Positions 46,801-55,311 of a stretch of 64,000 bases of DNA are shown piece by piece. A program made the translations under genes and the position numbers. Under the pieces are notes generated by a model, which had not been told where the DNA came from, made no database searches, and worked only from the letters and a program-made list of their open reading frames with translations. The number at the start of each line of letters is the position of its first letter. Positions within the stretch are counted from its first letter, which is position 1. Where the stretch lies: positions 1-64,000 of the forward strand of contig NZ_JBJYIN010000012.1 of assembly GCF_046237015.1 (NCBI RefSeq), given 5' to 3'. The DNA is from JBJYIN01 sp046237015 (GTDB lineage: Bacteria > Pseudomonadota > Gammaproteobacteria > Enterobacterales > Enterobacteriaceae).

Positions 46801-47589
46801 TTAGCACTGAACGAAACGCTCACTATCCTGACCCGATGCGTCAGGAAACTCAACCCTTTCAAAATCAGGGAGAATATTTTGCCAACCGAACCGTGACATC
46901 ACCCCCTGCCATTCCCTGTCCCAACGGGCTTCTAAGGTGAGTCGTTCACCACTGACTGGATGAGGCAACACTAATTGACTGGCATGGAGCATTAATCGCC
47001 CACAGGAAAAATGCGCCGCCATACCGCGATTCTGCCGTAAATCGCCATGCGCACTGTCGCCGATAATGGGGTGGCGAATGTGAGATAGATGGCGGCGAAG
47101 TTGGTGCTTACGTCCAGTTTCCGGCATCAGTTCTAACAAGCTATAGCGTGATGTAGGGTAGCGTCCGATAGCCACCGGCATTTCAACCTGAGCCAACGCA
47201 CGATAATGACTTACGGCCGGTTGCGGTGCTTTATCTGGATTAGCGAATTTATCTGCGATTTTATCGAGCTCTTCCGTTAAAGCATAATCGATCACACCAT
47301 CATCCAGAACATAACCACGCACGACCGCATGGTAAGTTTTCTGCATCTGCTGCCGCTCAAACTGTTGAGATAATAAACGTGCAACCTCACTGGATAATGC
47401 CAGTAACAGTACGCCAGATGTGGGTCTATCCAGCCGATGAACCGTATAAACATGCTGACCAATTTGATCCCGCACGGTCTGCATCACTACCACTTTTTCT
47501 TTACGATCCAACCAACTACGGTGCACTAGCCAACCAGAAGGCTTATTGACAGCAATCAGATGCTCATCCTGATAAATAACCTCAAGCAT
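46801..47589 (-). CDS. truC: tRNA pseudouridine(65) synthase
   Basis: A 262-residue RluA-family synthase that modifies U65 of tRNA-Ile1 and tRNA-Asp. Catalytic Asp54 lies in HRLDRPTSGV. The GRKHQLRRHLSHIRHPIIGD block is also diagnostic. The ATG at 47589 overlaps the yqcC stop by 8 bases and matches the E. coli start; an ATG at 47601 is also possible. The long open frame upstream is the shadow of yqcC. Confidence 0.95.
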   Translation of the reverse strand: MLEVIYQDEHLIAVNKPSGWLVHRSWLDRKEKVVVMQTVRDQIGQHVYTVHRLDRPTSGVLLLALSSEVARLLSQQFERQQMQKTYHAVVRGYVLDDGVIDYALTEELDKIADKFANPDKAPQPAVSHYRALAQVEMPVAIGRYPTSRYSLLELMPETGRKHQLRRHLSHIRHPIIGDSAHGDLRQNRGMAAHFSCGRLMLHASQLVLPHPVSGERLTLEARWDREWQGVMSRFGWQNILPDFERVEFPDASGQDSERFVQC

Positions 47590-47944
47590 GGTTGTTTTCA
47601 TCAGGTTCAAGACTATTTTGCTCATTCCTGACAAATAGCGCATCGAGCTGTTTGATAGACAACAACACAGCGGCGATATCATCAGGCTCGCCATCCAACG
47701 CTTCTTCAAAATAAGGTAACAATGAAAATGCTTCAGGGAGTGGAGAGTGACTATCCAACAACGCATGCATACGTGGCAATAGCACCCACTGCAACCACTG
47801 AACAGCTGACATCGTATCGATATAAAAAGGTTCAACGCTGTTAAAAGCGGCAGAATTTGGCGGTGATATTTCCCAGAAAGGGCTATCTCTTAAGGCATGT
47901 TCAATGTCTAATAAAGACTGACGAACCTGATTCTCTATGCTCAT
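47582..47944 (-). CDS. yqcC: YqcC family (DUF446) protein
   Basis: A 120-residue, mostly helical protein of the YqcC family, of unknown function. Conserved pieces are PFYIDTMSAVQWLQWVLLPRM and the acidic ALDGEPDDIAAVLLSIKQLD. It is translationally coupled to truC by an 8-base overlap. The upstream neighbour is the RsmB RNA, the same arrangement as yqcC and csrB in E. coli. Confidence 0.92.
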   Translation of the reverse strand: MSIENQVRQSLLDIEHALRDSPFWEISPPNSAAFNSVEPFYIDTMSAVQWLQWVLLPRMHALLDSHSPLPEAFSLLPYFEEALDGEPDDIAAVLLSIKQLDALFVRNEQNSLEPDENNHA

Positions 47945-48034
47945 AGTTTCTCATCACGAAGCCTGTTCAATAAGCGGCAAAGCATAGCATTGATATTCGT
48001 CTCGCCCAATATTCACTCTCTCGAGCTCGACAGT

Positions 48035-48069
48035 AAAAAAATGGGGGTACTGATTGCTCAGTACCCCCA
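48035..48069 (-). terminator. Terminator of rsmB
   Basis: A perfect 11-bp stem with a six-base loop is followed on the minus strand by seven T residues, giving the defined 3' end of the RsmB RNA. Confidence 0.92.
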
Positions 48070-48326
48070 ATTCGTTTTATAGCTATCCAGCTACACTTTT
48101 GCGTCCCTGCTCATCCTTGAAAACTTTTCCCTGATGGTCTTCCTAACCAACGATCCGTGCAGTCGTCCAACTTTCTTCCTGACTTGGCCATCCTGTATCA
48201 TCCATGATTAGTTCCCTTTAGGCTCCTGCCCCACCGACATCCTCATCGGTTCTCAGTCTCCTTCCTGGAGGTGTCCCTGATTTCATCCTGAAAACGCGTT
48301 TCATCCTGAAAAGCACGAGGTGTACC
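48035..48326 (-). ncRNA. rsmB: RsmB/CsrB regulatory RNA (antagonist of RsmA/CsrA)
   Basis: Minus-strand RNA between yqcC and syd, where csrB lies in E. coli. I count at least 19 GGA motifs in about 285 bases, mostly as AGGA or CAGGGA in predicted loops, the feature that titrates RsmA/CsrA. It ends in a strong terminator: TGGGGGTACTG / CAGTACCCCCA followed by seven T. A perfect TATAAT (plus 48333-48338) would start a transcript near 48326. In P. carotovorum rsmB (aepH) is reported as a 479-nt primary RNA processed to 259 nt, so the true start may be upstream, near 48513, and this entry covers the GGA-rich part. It controls extracellular enzymes and virulence in soft-rot bacteria. Confidence 0.93.
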
Positions 48327-48377
48327 AAGTCCATTATACTGGCCCACCAACGACAAATGATAACCACCAAATCCACT

Positions 48378-48389
48378 GTAACCGGTTAC
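48378..48389. promoter_or_regulatory. LacI-type palindrome upstream of the rsmB core
   Basis: GTAACCGGTTAC is a perfect 12-bp palindrome with the CG-centred layout of LacI/GalR-family operators. It lies about 40 bases upstream of the TATAAT of the rsmB core. The binding protein is unknown. Confidence 0.45.
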
Positions 48390-48565
48390 CAACTTAAGTA
48401 ATAAGATGTATTAATTGTTAGGATTCGGCAAGAGGTAACTGACAATGTTTATCAATACGCTTTCGGCGAGCCCTCGACAATATAGCTTAATTGTTTAATT
48501 AATAATGAAAAAATAAATACCTTCTTCAGTATTCACCGGAAAGATGAGAAATGTCGCACATAAAA

Positions 48566-48583
48566 TGTAAGAGATCTCTCACA
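48566..48583 (-). promoter_or_regulatory. UvrY/GacA (ExpA) binding site for rsmB
   Basis: On the minus strand TGTGAGAGATCTCTTACA, an imperfect inverted repeat, matches the site described for UvrY/SirA upstream of csrB in enterobacteria. GacS/GacA (ExpS/ExpA) activates rsmB in Pectobacterium, so the position fits. Confidence 0.8.
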
Positions 48584-48607
48584 TGACCCAAAGTGAAACA
48601 TGACTAA

Positions 48608-49156
48608 TCATTGGTTTATCTTTGGACAAAGCTCCGCAAGAAACGTAGACAGATCAGGAGCCAATATCTGACGCTGCCGAGTACCAAACTCCTCCATGAG
48701 GATCTGCCCTGAAACATTACACAGCGATATCATCGTCATTTCAGAATCCGTCGTTGCCAGAAAAAGTGTCGGCGATAATTTTAGGCGTTTCTGTGTTAAC
48801 AAATGCCCAATCAAATTTTCCTGCATTCGCACAAAGTCATCTTCACTCCAAACTTGAAGCAAAGTACACGGGTGTGAATCAAATTGCGCTGTCATATCCC
48901 CCGCGTATTGGGCGGTATAGAAAGCGTGAATATCCGGATGTAAGCTGATTTCCAATGCTCTTTCTACGCCGTCTAACCTCGCCACCGAGGGAAAAGGCTG
49001 TGGTAACCAATAAACCGACTCGTCCTGGTTCTTAATAATGCAGGGAGAAGGCACGCCATATAGCGCGTCGCTGGCAGGAAGATCCCCCGTTTCCTGCTGC
49101 CAAAGCGAAATGTAGCGCTGGGTAAATGCAGACAATGCCTCAGTAACGTCACAATC
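48608..49156 (-). CDS. syd: SecY-interacting protein Syd
   Basis: A 182-residue protein that associates with SecY at the cytoplasmic face of the inner membrane and is thought to monitor translocon integrity. ALYGVPSPCII (about 34-44), FYTAQYAGDMTAQFD and WSEDDFVRMQENLIGHLLTQKRLKL are family blocks. The ATG at 49156 fits the family; one six codons upstream is an alternative. It is divergent from queF. Confidence 0.93.
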   Translation of the reverse strand, partial: DCDVTEALSAFTQRYISLWQQETGDLPASDALYGVPSPCIIKNQDESVYWLPQPFPSVARLDGVERALEISLHPDIHAFYTAQYAGDMTAQFDSHPCTLLQVWSEDDFVRMQENLIGHLLTQKRLKLSPTLFLATTDSEMTMISLCNVSGQILMEEFGTRQRQILAPDLSTFLAELCPKINQ

Positions 49157-49229
49157 CATAATTTTTCTCATCATTCTATTAGTCAGGTTACACTATCCAC
49201 CATGATATCTTTTTACATCAGGCAACAGA

Positions 49230-50117
49230 ATGTCCCTCTATGACAAACACCAAGCCTTGAGCGAACTGACGCTAGGTAAACCTACCCCTTACCACGATCG
49301 GTACGATCCAGGACTACTACAACCGGTGCCGCGCAGTCTCAACCGTGAACCTCTTGGCATTTACCCCGATAACCTTCCGTTCCATGGCGAGGATATCTGG
49401 ACGCTCTACGAACTTTCCTGGCTTAATCCCAATGGCCTTCCCCAGGTCGCTGTCGGAGAAATACGTCTGGAGGCAAGTAGCCTGAACCTCATTGAGTCTA
49501 AAAGCTTCAAACTTTATCTCAACAGTTTTAATCAAACGCAATTCAATCATTGGGAAGACGTTCGCAATACCTTGATAACAGACCTGAGTCATTGCGCCCA
49601 AGGTCAGGTCAGTGTCGCATTATTTAAACTCGGTGAATTGGAAGGTCAGCCTATTGCCCGCTTTGAGGGGGAATGTATTGATGAGCAGGATATCCGTATC
49701 GACAGCTATGAATTTAACGCGGACTATCTGGCGGTAACATCAACAGACGGCATTTGTCTGGGAGGAACCAATCATCCAGTTGAAAAAAATGAAATCATTG
49801 AAGAAACACTGGTCAGCCATTTATTGAAATCAAACTGCCTGATTACTCACCAACCCGATTGGGGGTCAGTGCAAATTCACTATCGTGGCCGACGGATCAA
49901 TCGGGAAGCCCTTCTGCGCTACATCGTTTCATTTCGCCACCATAATGAATTTCACGAACAATGTGTGGAACGTATTTTTAACGACCTGATGCACTACTAC
50001 CAACCAGATAGGCTCACCGTTTATGCACGTTACACCCGCCGGGGGGGATTAGATATCAATCCATGGCGTAGCAACATCGCATTTACGCCATCGAATGGAC
50101 GGTTACCGCGTCAATAA
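49230..50117 (+). CDS. queF: NADPH-dependent 7-cyano-7-deazaguanine reductase
   Basis: A 295-residue enzyme that reduces preQ0 to preQ1 for queuosine synthesis. The NADPH motif ESKSFKLYLNS (about 89-99) and the catalytic Cys203 (LKSNCLITHQPDWG) are present. E. coli QueF has the same Cys at 190. The 13 extra residues here fall between about 168 and 187 (AVTSTDGICLGGTNH region), outside the catalytic motifs. AGAATG immediately surrounds the start. It is divergent from syd as in E. coli. Confidence 0.95.
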   Translation: MSLYDKHQALSELTLGKPTPYHDRYDPGLLQPVPRSLNREPLGIYPDNLPFHGEDIWTLYELSWLNPNGLPQVAVGEIRLEASSLNLIESKSFKLYLNSFNQTQFNHWEDVRNTLITDLSHCAQGQVSVALFKLGELEGQPIARFEGECIDEQDIRIDSYEFNADYLAVTSTDGICLGGTNHPVEKNEIIEETLVSHLLKSNCLITHQPDWGSVQIHYRGRRINREALLRYIVSFRHHNEFHEQCVERIFNDLMHYYQPDRLTVYARYTRRGGLDINPWRSNIAFTPSNGRLPRQ

Positions 50118-50286
50118 ATGCGAAACATTACGCAACATCATGTTTTTACATGCCGTCATGATTGGAAAAAATGATGGTGGCACGTTAAGGTGAAACAGCG
50201 GGTTAGCCAGAACATCTTGGCACCCGGTTCAGATTTTTCAGGCCATTGATGAAATGGCAGATGACACTGCGTTTCAAGGAGCAAAA

Positions 50287-51651
50287 TTGATTACACATAT
50301 TAGCCCATTAGGCTCAATGGATTTGCTATCGCAGTTGGAAGTGGACATGCTGAAAAGCACTGCCAGCAGCGATCTTTACCGTTTGTTTCGTAACTGTTCT
50401 CTTGCCGTACTCAACTCCGGTAGTCAGACAGACAGCAGTAAAGAATTGCTTTCTCGTTATGAAAGCTTCGACATCAACGTACTGCGTCGCGAACGCGGCG
50501 TGAAACTGGAACTGGTTAACCCCCCTGAAGACGCCTTTGTTGATGGGTATATCATTCGTGCACTACAGGCCAACCTGTTTGCCGTGCTGCGAGATATCCT
50601 GTTTGTTAACGGACAAATTACCAGTGCAGGTCGTTACCAGAATCTGAATCTGGAAAATTCCACCCACATCACCAATCTGGTTTTCTCCATTTTACGTAAC
50701 GCCCGGGCACTACATGTCGGTGAAGAGCCGAACATGGTGGTGTGCTGGGGCGGGCATTCCATCAATGAAACCGAATATTTGTATGCACGCAAAGTCGGTA
50801 GTCAGCTTGGCTTACGTGAATTGAATATTTGTACTGGCTGTGGCCCAGGCGCGATGGAAGCGCCAATGAAAGGCGCGGCGGTGGGGCACGCACAGCAACG
50901 CTATAAAGATGGGCGATTCATCGGGATGACCGAACCGTCTATCATCGCCGCAGAGCCTCCCAATCCGTTGGTAAATGAATTAATCATCATGCCGGATATC
51001 GAAAAACGGCTGGAGGCATTTGTCCGTATCGGGCATGGCATCATCATCTTCCCTGGCGGCGTGGGAACGGCAGAAGAATTCCTTTACCTGCTCGGCATTA
51101 TGATGAACCCGGAAAATAGCGAGCAGGTGCTGCCAATTATCCTGACGGGGCCCAAAGAAAGTGCAGATTATTTCCGTGTATTGGACGAATTTATCATCGG
51201 CACATTAGGACGTCAGGCCCGCCGCTACTATTCCATCATTATTGATGATGCGGCAGAAGTCGCCCGCCAGATGAAAAAATCCATGCCGTTGGTGAAGGAA
51301 AGTCGCCGACACACGGGTGATGCCTATAGCTTTAACTGGTCTTTGCGGATCGCGCCAGATCTACAGATGCCCTTCGAGCCCACGCATGAAAACATGGCAA
51401 ATCTAAATCTGCATCTCAATCAACCGCCGGAAGAACTCGCCGCGGCGCTGCGCCGTGCGTTTTCCGGTATCGTTGCCGGAAACGTCAAGGAAGTGGGCAT
51501 CAAGGCTATTGAGGAACAAGGGCCTTATAAAATCCATGGCGATACGCAATTGATGAAAAGCATGGATAAGTTGCTTCAGGGGTTCGTCGCACAGCAGCGC
51601 ATGAAACTCCCCGGCAGCACGTATATTCCTTGCTATGAGATTTGTGCCTAA
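50287..51651 (+). CDS. ppnN: Pyrimidine/purine nucleotide 5'-monophosphate nucleosidase (TTG start)
   Basis: A 454-residue PpnN (YgdH) enzyme that hydrolyses nucleotide monophosphates to base and ribose 5-phosphate and is stimulated by ppGpp in E. coli. The LOG-type motifs CTGCGPGAMEAPMKGA and FPGGVGTAEEFLYLLG are present. The TTG at 50287, with AAGGAG before it, gives exactly the E. coli length; an ATG 33 bases upstream has no such site. In E. coli sdaC-sdaB separate it from xni, but here they do not. Confidence 0.93.
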   Translation: MITHISPLGSMDLLSQLEVDMLKSTASSDLYRLFRNCSLAVLNSGSQTDSSKELLSRYESFDINVLRRERGVKLELVNPPEDAFVDGYIIRALQANLFAVLRDILFVNGQITSAGRYQNLNLENSTHITNLVFSILRNARALHVGEEPNMVVCWGGHSINETEYLYARKVGSQLGLRELNICTGCGPGAMEAPMKGAAVGHAQQRYKDGRFIGMTEPSIIAAEPPNPLVNELIIMPDIEKRLEAFVRIGHGIIIFPGGVGTAEEFLYLLGIMMNPENSEQVLPIILTGPKESADYFRVLDEFIIGTLGRQARRYYSIIIDDAAEVARQMKKSMPLVKESRRHTGDAYSFNWSLRIAPDLQMPFEPTHENMANLNLHLNQPPEELAAALRRAFSGIVAGNVKEVGIKAIEEQGPYKIHGDTQLMKSMDKLLQGFVAQQRMKLPGSTYIPCYEICA

Positions 51652-51769
51652 CGCAACCGAGCGCTTAAACCGCTCAAGATCCTCATCGGGTTGTCTTATC
51701 AACCCGATGAATGACCAATCTGGCCTTCTCGGGGAAAAGCCCCTTACCGACACTATCAGGAAACGCTTT

Positions 51770-52534
51770 ATGTCTGCCCATCTGCTGATTGTCGACGCAC
51801 TTAACTTGATACGCCGAATTCATGCGGTACAAGGCTCTCCGTGTGTACCTGCTTGTCAGCACGCACTGAATCAACTATTGCAGCATAGCCGCCCTACCCA
51901 CGCGGTGGCTGTGTTTGACGATGAAGATCGTGACACCAGTTGGCGACACCAGATTCTCCCCGATTACAAAGCAGGACGCGTCCCCATGCCGGAGACGCTC
52001 AAACAGGAATTACCACAAATAAAGGAAGCTTTTGCCAAGATCGGCGTTGCTAGTTGGCACTCACCGGGTAATGAGGCTGACGATCTTGCCGCGACGCTGG
52101 CGACCAAAGTCGCGACGCTGGGACATCAGGCAACCATTGTCTCGACAGATAAAGGCTACTGTCAGCTACTGGCACCAACCATCCAGATCCGTGATTATTT
52201 TCAGAAGCGCTGGTTGGATCTTCCGTTCGTTCAGCAAGAATTTGGCGTTTTACCACCACGGCTTACGGACTATTGGGGGCTAGCAGGTATCAGCAGCAGT
52301 AAAATTCCGGGGGTCAATGGAATCGGGCCCAAAAGTGCGGTGCAATTACTACAACAGGCCGGAAGTCTGGATGCGCTTTACCAGAATTTATCAAACGTTC
52401 CGGAAAAATGGCGCGGCAAGCTGGAAAGCCAACGAGAAATGGCGTTCATCAGTCGCCAGGTCGCGACACTGCGTATCGATTTAACCCTGCACGGCAACCT
52501 GCAACAGCTCCGACTGTCCCCCAAACCTTCATAA
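51770..52534 (+). CDS. xni: Flap endonuclease Xni (exonuclease IX)
   Basis: A 254-residue protein of the 5'-nuclease family. Metal-binding acidic clusters appear in AVFDDEDRDTSWRH and GNEADDLAATLA, and the H3TH domain in LAGISSSKIPGVNGIGPKSAVQLL. The ATG at 51770 gives the family N-terminus MSAHLLIVDALNL. It has flap endonuclease rather than exonuclease activity in E. coli. Confidence 0.92.
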   Translation: MSAHLLIVDALNLIRRIHAVQGSPCVPACQHALNQLLQHSRPTHAVAVFDDEDRDTSWRHQILPDYKAGRVPMPETLKQELPQIKEAFAKIGVASWHSPGNEADDLAATLATKVATLGHQATIVSTDKGYCQLLAPTIQIRDYFQKRWLDLPFVQQEFGVLPPRLTDYWGLAGISSSKIPGVNGIGPKSAVQLLQQAGSLDALYQNLSNVPEKWRGKLESQREMAFISRQVATLRIDLTLHGNLQQLRLSPKPS

Positions 52535-52639
52535 TCGACGTGTACTCGCCGTCGCGTGACAAGCTTCGTCGATATTCGTTACTCAAGCAAGTACGTACAG
52601 AGGGAACCAATAGAGAACATAAATGCCATTATGTGCTGC

Positions 52640-52838
<199 letters not shown>

Positions 52839-52839
52839 T

Positions 52840-53493
52840 CTACCAATTGAGCACCGGCCACCCTGCCCGCTGGGCGTGTTGTAACAAAACAGGGTCAGGG
52901 TTGACCACATAGGGAAATCCTACCCGTTGTAACAATGGCAAATCATTGGCTGAGTCAGAATAAAAACTGGCGCTATCCAGCAACCGATCTTTTTCGTCTC
53001 CCAACAATTGTCCAAGGCGCGTCACCTTTCCCTCACGAAACGTCATCGTGCCCTGAGTCAATCCGGTATAACGTCCCTCCTTTACGGCAAGATCAATGCT
53101 GAGCGTCTCTTCGATACCAAAACAGCGACTAATAGGCTCGACCAGATGACGACCAGAAGCCGAGACAACGATCAGACGATCGCCTCGCTCACGGTGCTCT
53201 CGTACTCGCTGCTCTGCGGCAGGCCGAATGGCGGGTCGGATCATGTCATCGATAAAGTGCGCCACGCTCTCCGCCACATCTTCCGGTTTACGGCCAATCA
53301 GCGGCACCAACGTAAAACGCATGTAGTCGTCCATCAATAGCACGCCTTCAGCATACTGCTGCATCAATGTTTGCTCGGTGAGTAAAAACTGCGGATCGGT
53401 CACCCAGCCCAATCGTTGCATATACTGCCCCCACAGGCTGGCACAATCCCCCTCAATCAACGTATCGTCCAGGTCAAACAGCGCAAGTTTCAT
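52840..53493 (-). CDS. HAD-IB phosphatase, last gene of the Pho-type transport operon
   Basis: A 217-residue HAD-superfamily hydrolase of the phosphoserine-phosphatase-like IB group. Motif I is FDLDDT with Asp7 as nucleophile and Asp9 as acid, motif II is VVSASG (about 109-114), a Lys at 156 (GKVTRL) is the likely motif III, and motif IV is SDSANDLPLL with Asp180 and Asp184. A cap domain lies between about 20 and 90. Its start overlaps the ATPase stop (ATGA), so it is co-translated with the transporter. Likely substrates are small phosphomonoesters; a role in the last dephosphorylation step of the imported compound is an inference. Confidence 0.85.
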   Translation of the reverse strand: MKLALFDLDDTLIEGDCASLWGQYMQRLGWVTDPQFLLTEQTLMQQYAEGVLLMDDYMRFTLVPLIGRKPEDVAESVAHFIDDMIRPAIRPAAEQRVREHRERGDRLIVVSASGRHLVEPISRCFGIEETLSIDLAVKEGRYTGLTQGTMTFREGKVTRLGQLLGDEKDRLLDSASFYSDSANDLPLLQRVGFPYVVNPDPVLLQHAQRAGWPVLNW

Positions 53494-54482
53494 GCCACCT
53501 CACACAGCGTATCGACATCCAGTTGCAGACCGACCTGACAACCGTCAGGATACCGCTCGGCAACCGATCGGTTCAGCACATCAACCCACAGTTCAACCTC
53601 CCGCGCCTGCACTCGATAACGGATGACATTACCCAACAAGCGGTGAGCGATCACCGTCGCCGCAATCCCCTGACCTTCCGGTAACAAAAGAATGGATTCA
53701 GGCCGCACAGCCACTTGTTCGTGATAGCTCATTCCTGTGAGGCGCATCGCCTGCTCAGCACTCAATAGATTGTAATTACCGATAAACCCGGCAGCAAAAG
53801 CATTCACTGGCCGGCTATAGAGCATTTCAGCAGAACCATGCTGAACGATACGGCCATTGTTCATGAGCACCACGCGATCCGACATGGTCAAGGCCTCTTC
53901 TTGATCATGGGTGACAAAGATGGCGGTCAACTTCAGTTCCTGCTGAATACGACGAATTTGCTCACGAAGATGCTTGCGGATCCGCGCATCCAGCGCAGAT
54001 AGCGGCTCATCCAACAGCAACAAACGCGGCCTAGTCACCAACGAACGCGCCAGCGCCACCCGTTGGCATTGGCCACCTGAAAGCTGATGGGGAAAACGCT
54101 CGGCATACGAACGCAGTTCAACCAGTTCTAAAACCTGCTCCAGACGCGTACGCCGCTCCTGTACGGGCAACCTCAGCATTTTCAATCCAAAAGCGACGTT
54201 ATCCGCCACCGTCATATTGGGAAACAACGCATAGCTTTGAAATACCATACCGATACCGCGTTGCTGAGGTGGCAGTAATGTCAGATCCTGATCGCCCAAC
54301 ACGATTTGTCCACTATCCACATCGGCTAACCCTGCCAGACAACGCAGCAACGTCGACTTTCCGCATCCACTCGGGCCAAGTAAAGTGACAAACTCACCTT
54401 CGTCAGCACTAAAATTAATATTTTCAAATACCTGCGTAGAACCGTAATGTTTATTTAACTGCTGTACGTTCAGATAAGACAT
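53490..54482 (-). CDS. ABC importer ATPase (PotA/PhnT-like)
   Basis: A 330-residue ATP-binding subunit. Walker A GPSGCGKS is at 36-43, the Q-loop Gln at 82, signature LSGGQ at 134-138, Walker B LLLLDEP at 154-160, and the switch His follows in IFVTHDQEEA. A TOBE-like C-terminal domain occupies about 240-330, as in importers of polyamines, iron and aminoethylphosphonate. The ATG at 54482 is 4 bases past the upstream permease stop. ATGA overlap with the downstream phosphatase. Confidence 0.92.
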   Translation of the reverse strand: MSYLNVQQLNKHYGSTQVFENINFSADEGEFVTLLGPSGCGKSTLLRCLAGLADVDSGQIVLGDQDLTLLPPQQRGIGMVFQSYALFPNMTVADNVAFGLKMLRLPVQERRTRLEQVLELVELRSYAERFPHQLSGGQCQRVALARSLVTRPRLLLLDEPLSALDARIRKHLREQIRRIQQELKLTAIFVTHDQEEALTMSDRVVLMNNGRIVQHGSAEMLYSRPVNAFAAGFIGNYNLLSAEQAMRLTGMSYHEQVAVRPESILLLPEGQGIAATVIAHRLLGNVIRYRVQAREVELWVDVLNRSVAERYPDGCQVGLQLDVDTLCEVA

Positions 54483-54486
54483 GGCG

Positions 54487-55272
54487 TCACTCTTTTTTCC
54501 GGTTAAGGGCATTGGCTACCAGGGTCAGTGTCAACACAACCATAAAGTAGGAGATCACCAGAGCACTGGTGAAATGGCCGCTTTCAGTACGCATGTTGTA
54601 GAGATAAACCTGCAAGGTTTCAAAGCGACTCCCCACCAGCAGGTTGGCGAATACAAATTCACCGATAAGAAAAGAAAACGACAGCAACAGCGCCACCATG
54701 CACCCTTTGCGTAAATTAGGCAGCACGACACTCAACGCAGCGCCACAAGGACTGGCTCCAAGCAACTGAGCGGCATCCATTAGATCGCGTAGCCGGATGG
54801 CTTGCATATTGTTAGTGACCGCGCGATAGATAAACGGCAACGCAACCGTGAAATAGCAACCAATCAAAATCCAGGGGGTTCCGGTCAGCGGCAGTGGCCC
54901 ATCAGAATAGATTTGCAGCAGGCCAACCGATGAAACAATAGGCGGCACCGCAAAAGGCAATAAAATCAAAATGTTCATTACCGCATCCAAACGCGGGAAA
55001 TAGTAAGCAATCACAAACATCAGCGGCAACACGAGAACTAGCGCCAGTAATAGCGCACTAAAACAGATCAATAGAGAATGACCGAGTGCGGTCAGAAAGC
55101 GCTCGTCCTGCCACAATCTCAGCATCCACTGCAAACTAAAACCATCGGGCAAAATGGTTGCTCCCCACTGACTGGAAAAGGCGTATATCAACGTCGCCGC
55201 CAGTGGCAACAGCAGAATCACTCCCATCAGGATAACCACGCTCTGATGGTAGCGGCGCGCGAGTTGCGTCAT
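54487..55272 (-). CDS. ABC importer permease 2 (PotC/PhnV-like)
   Basis: A 261-residue integral membrane protein with about six hydrophobic segments and the cytoplasmic EAA-loop region (RLRDLMDAAQLLGASPCGA) that docks on the ATPase. It is the shorter of two permeases in the operon. The start MTQLARRYHQS lies 39 bases after permease 1. Substrate unknown. Confidence 0.9.
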   Translation of the reverse strand: MTQLARRYHQSVVILMGVILLLPLAATLIYAFSSQWGATILPDGFSLQWMLRLWQDERFLTALGHSLLICFSALLLALVLVLPLMFVIAYYFPRLDAVMNILILLPFAVPPIVSSVGLLQIYSDGPLPLTGTPWILIGCYFTVALPFIYRAVTNNMQAIRLRDLMDAAQLLGASPCGAALSVVLPNLRKGCMVALLLSFSFLIGEFVFANLLVGSRFETLQVYLYNMRTESGHFTSALVISYFMVVLTLTLVANALNRKKE

Positions 55273-55311
55273 TACTTCTGTTCCTCTTGATGATGTACGA
55301 CAGCGTTACCC

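Larger units (their letters stand above)
48340..48607. other. rsmB upstream regulatory region
   Basis: This gene-free stretch between the rsmB core and syd contains the LacI-like palindrome (48378-48389), an AT-rich tract (48480-48520) and a UvrY/GacA-type inverted repeat (48566-48583). If the RNA starts as reported in P. carotovorum, its 5' half lies here. Confidence 0.6.
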
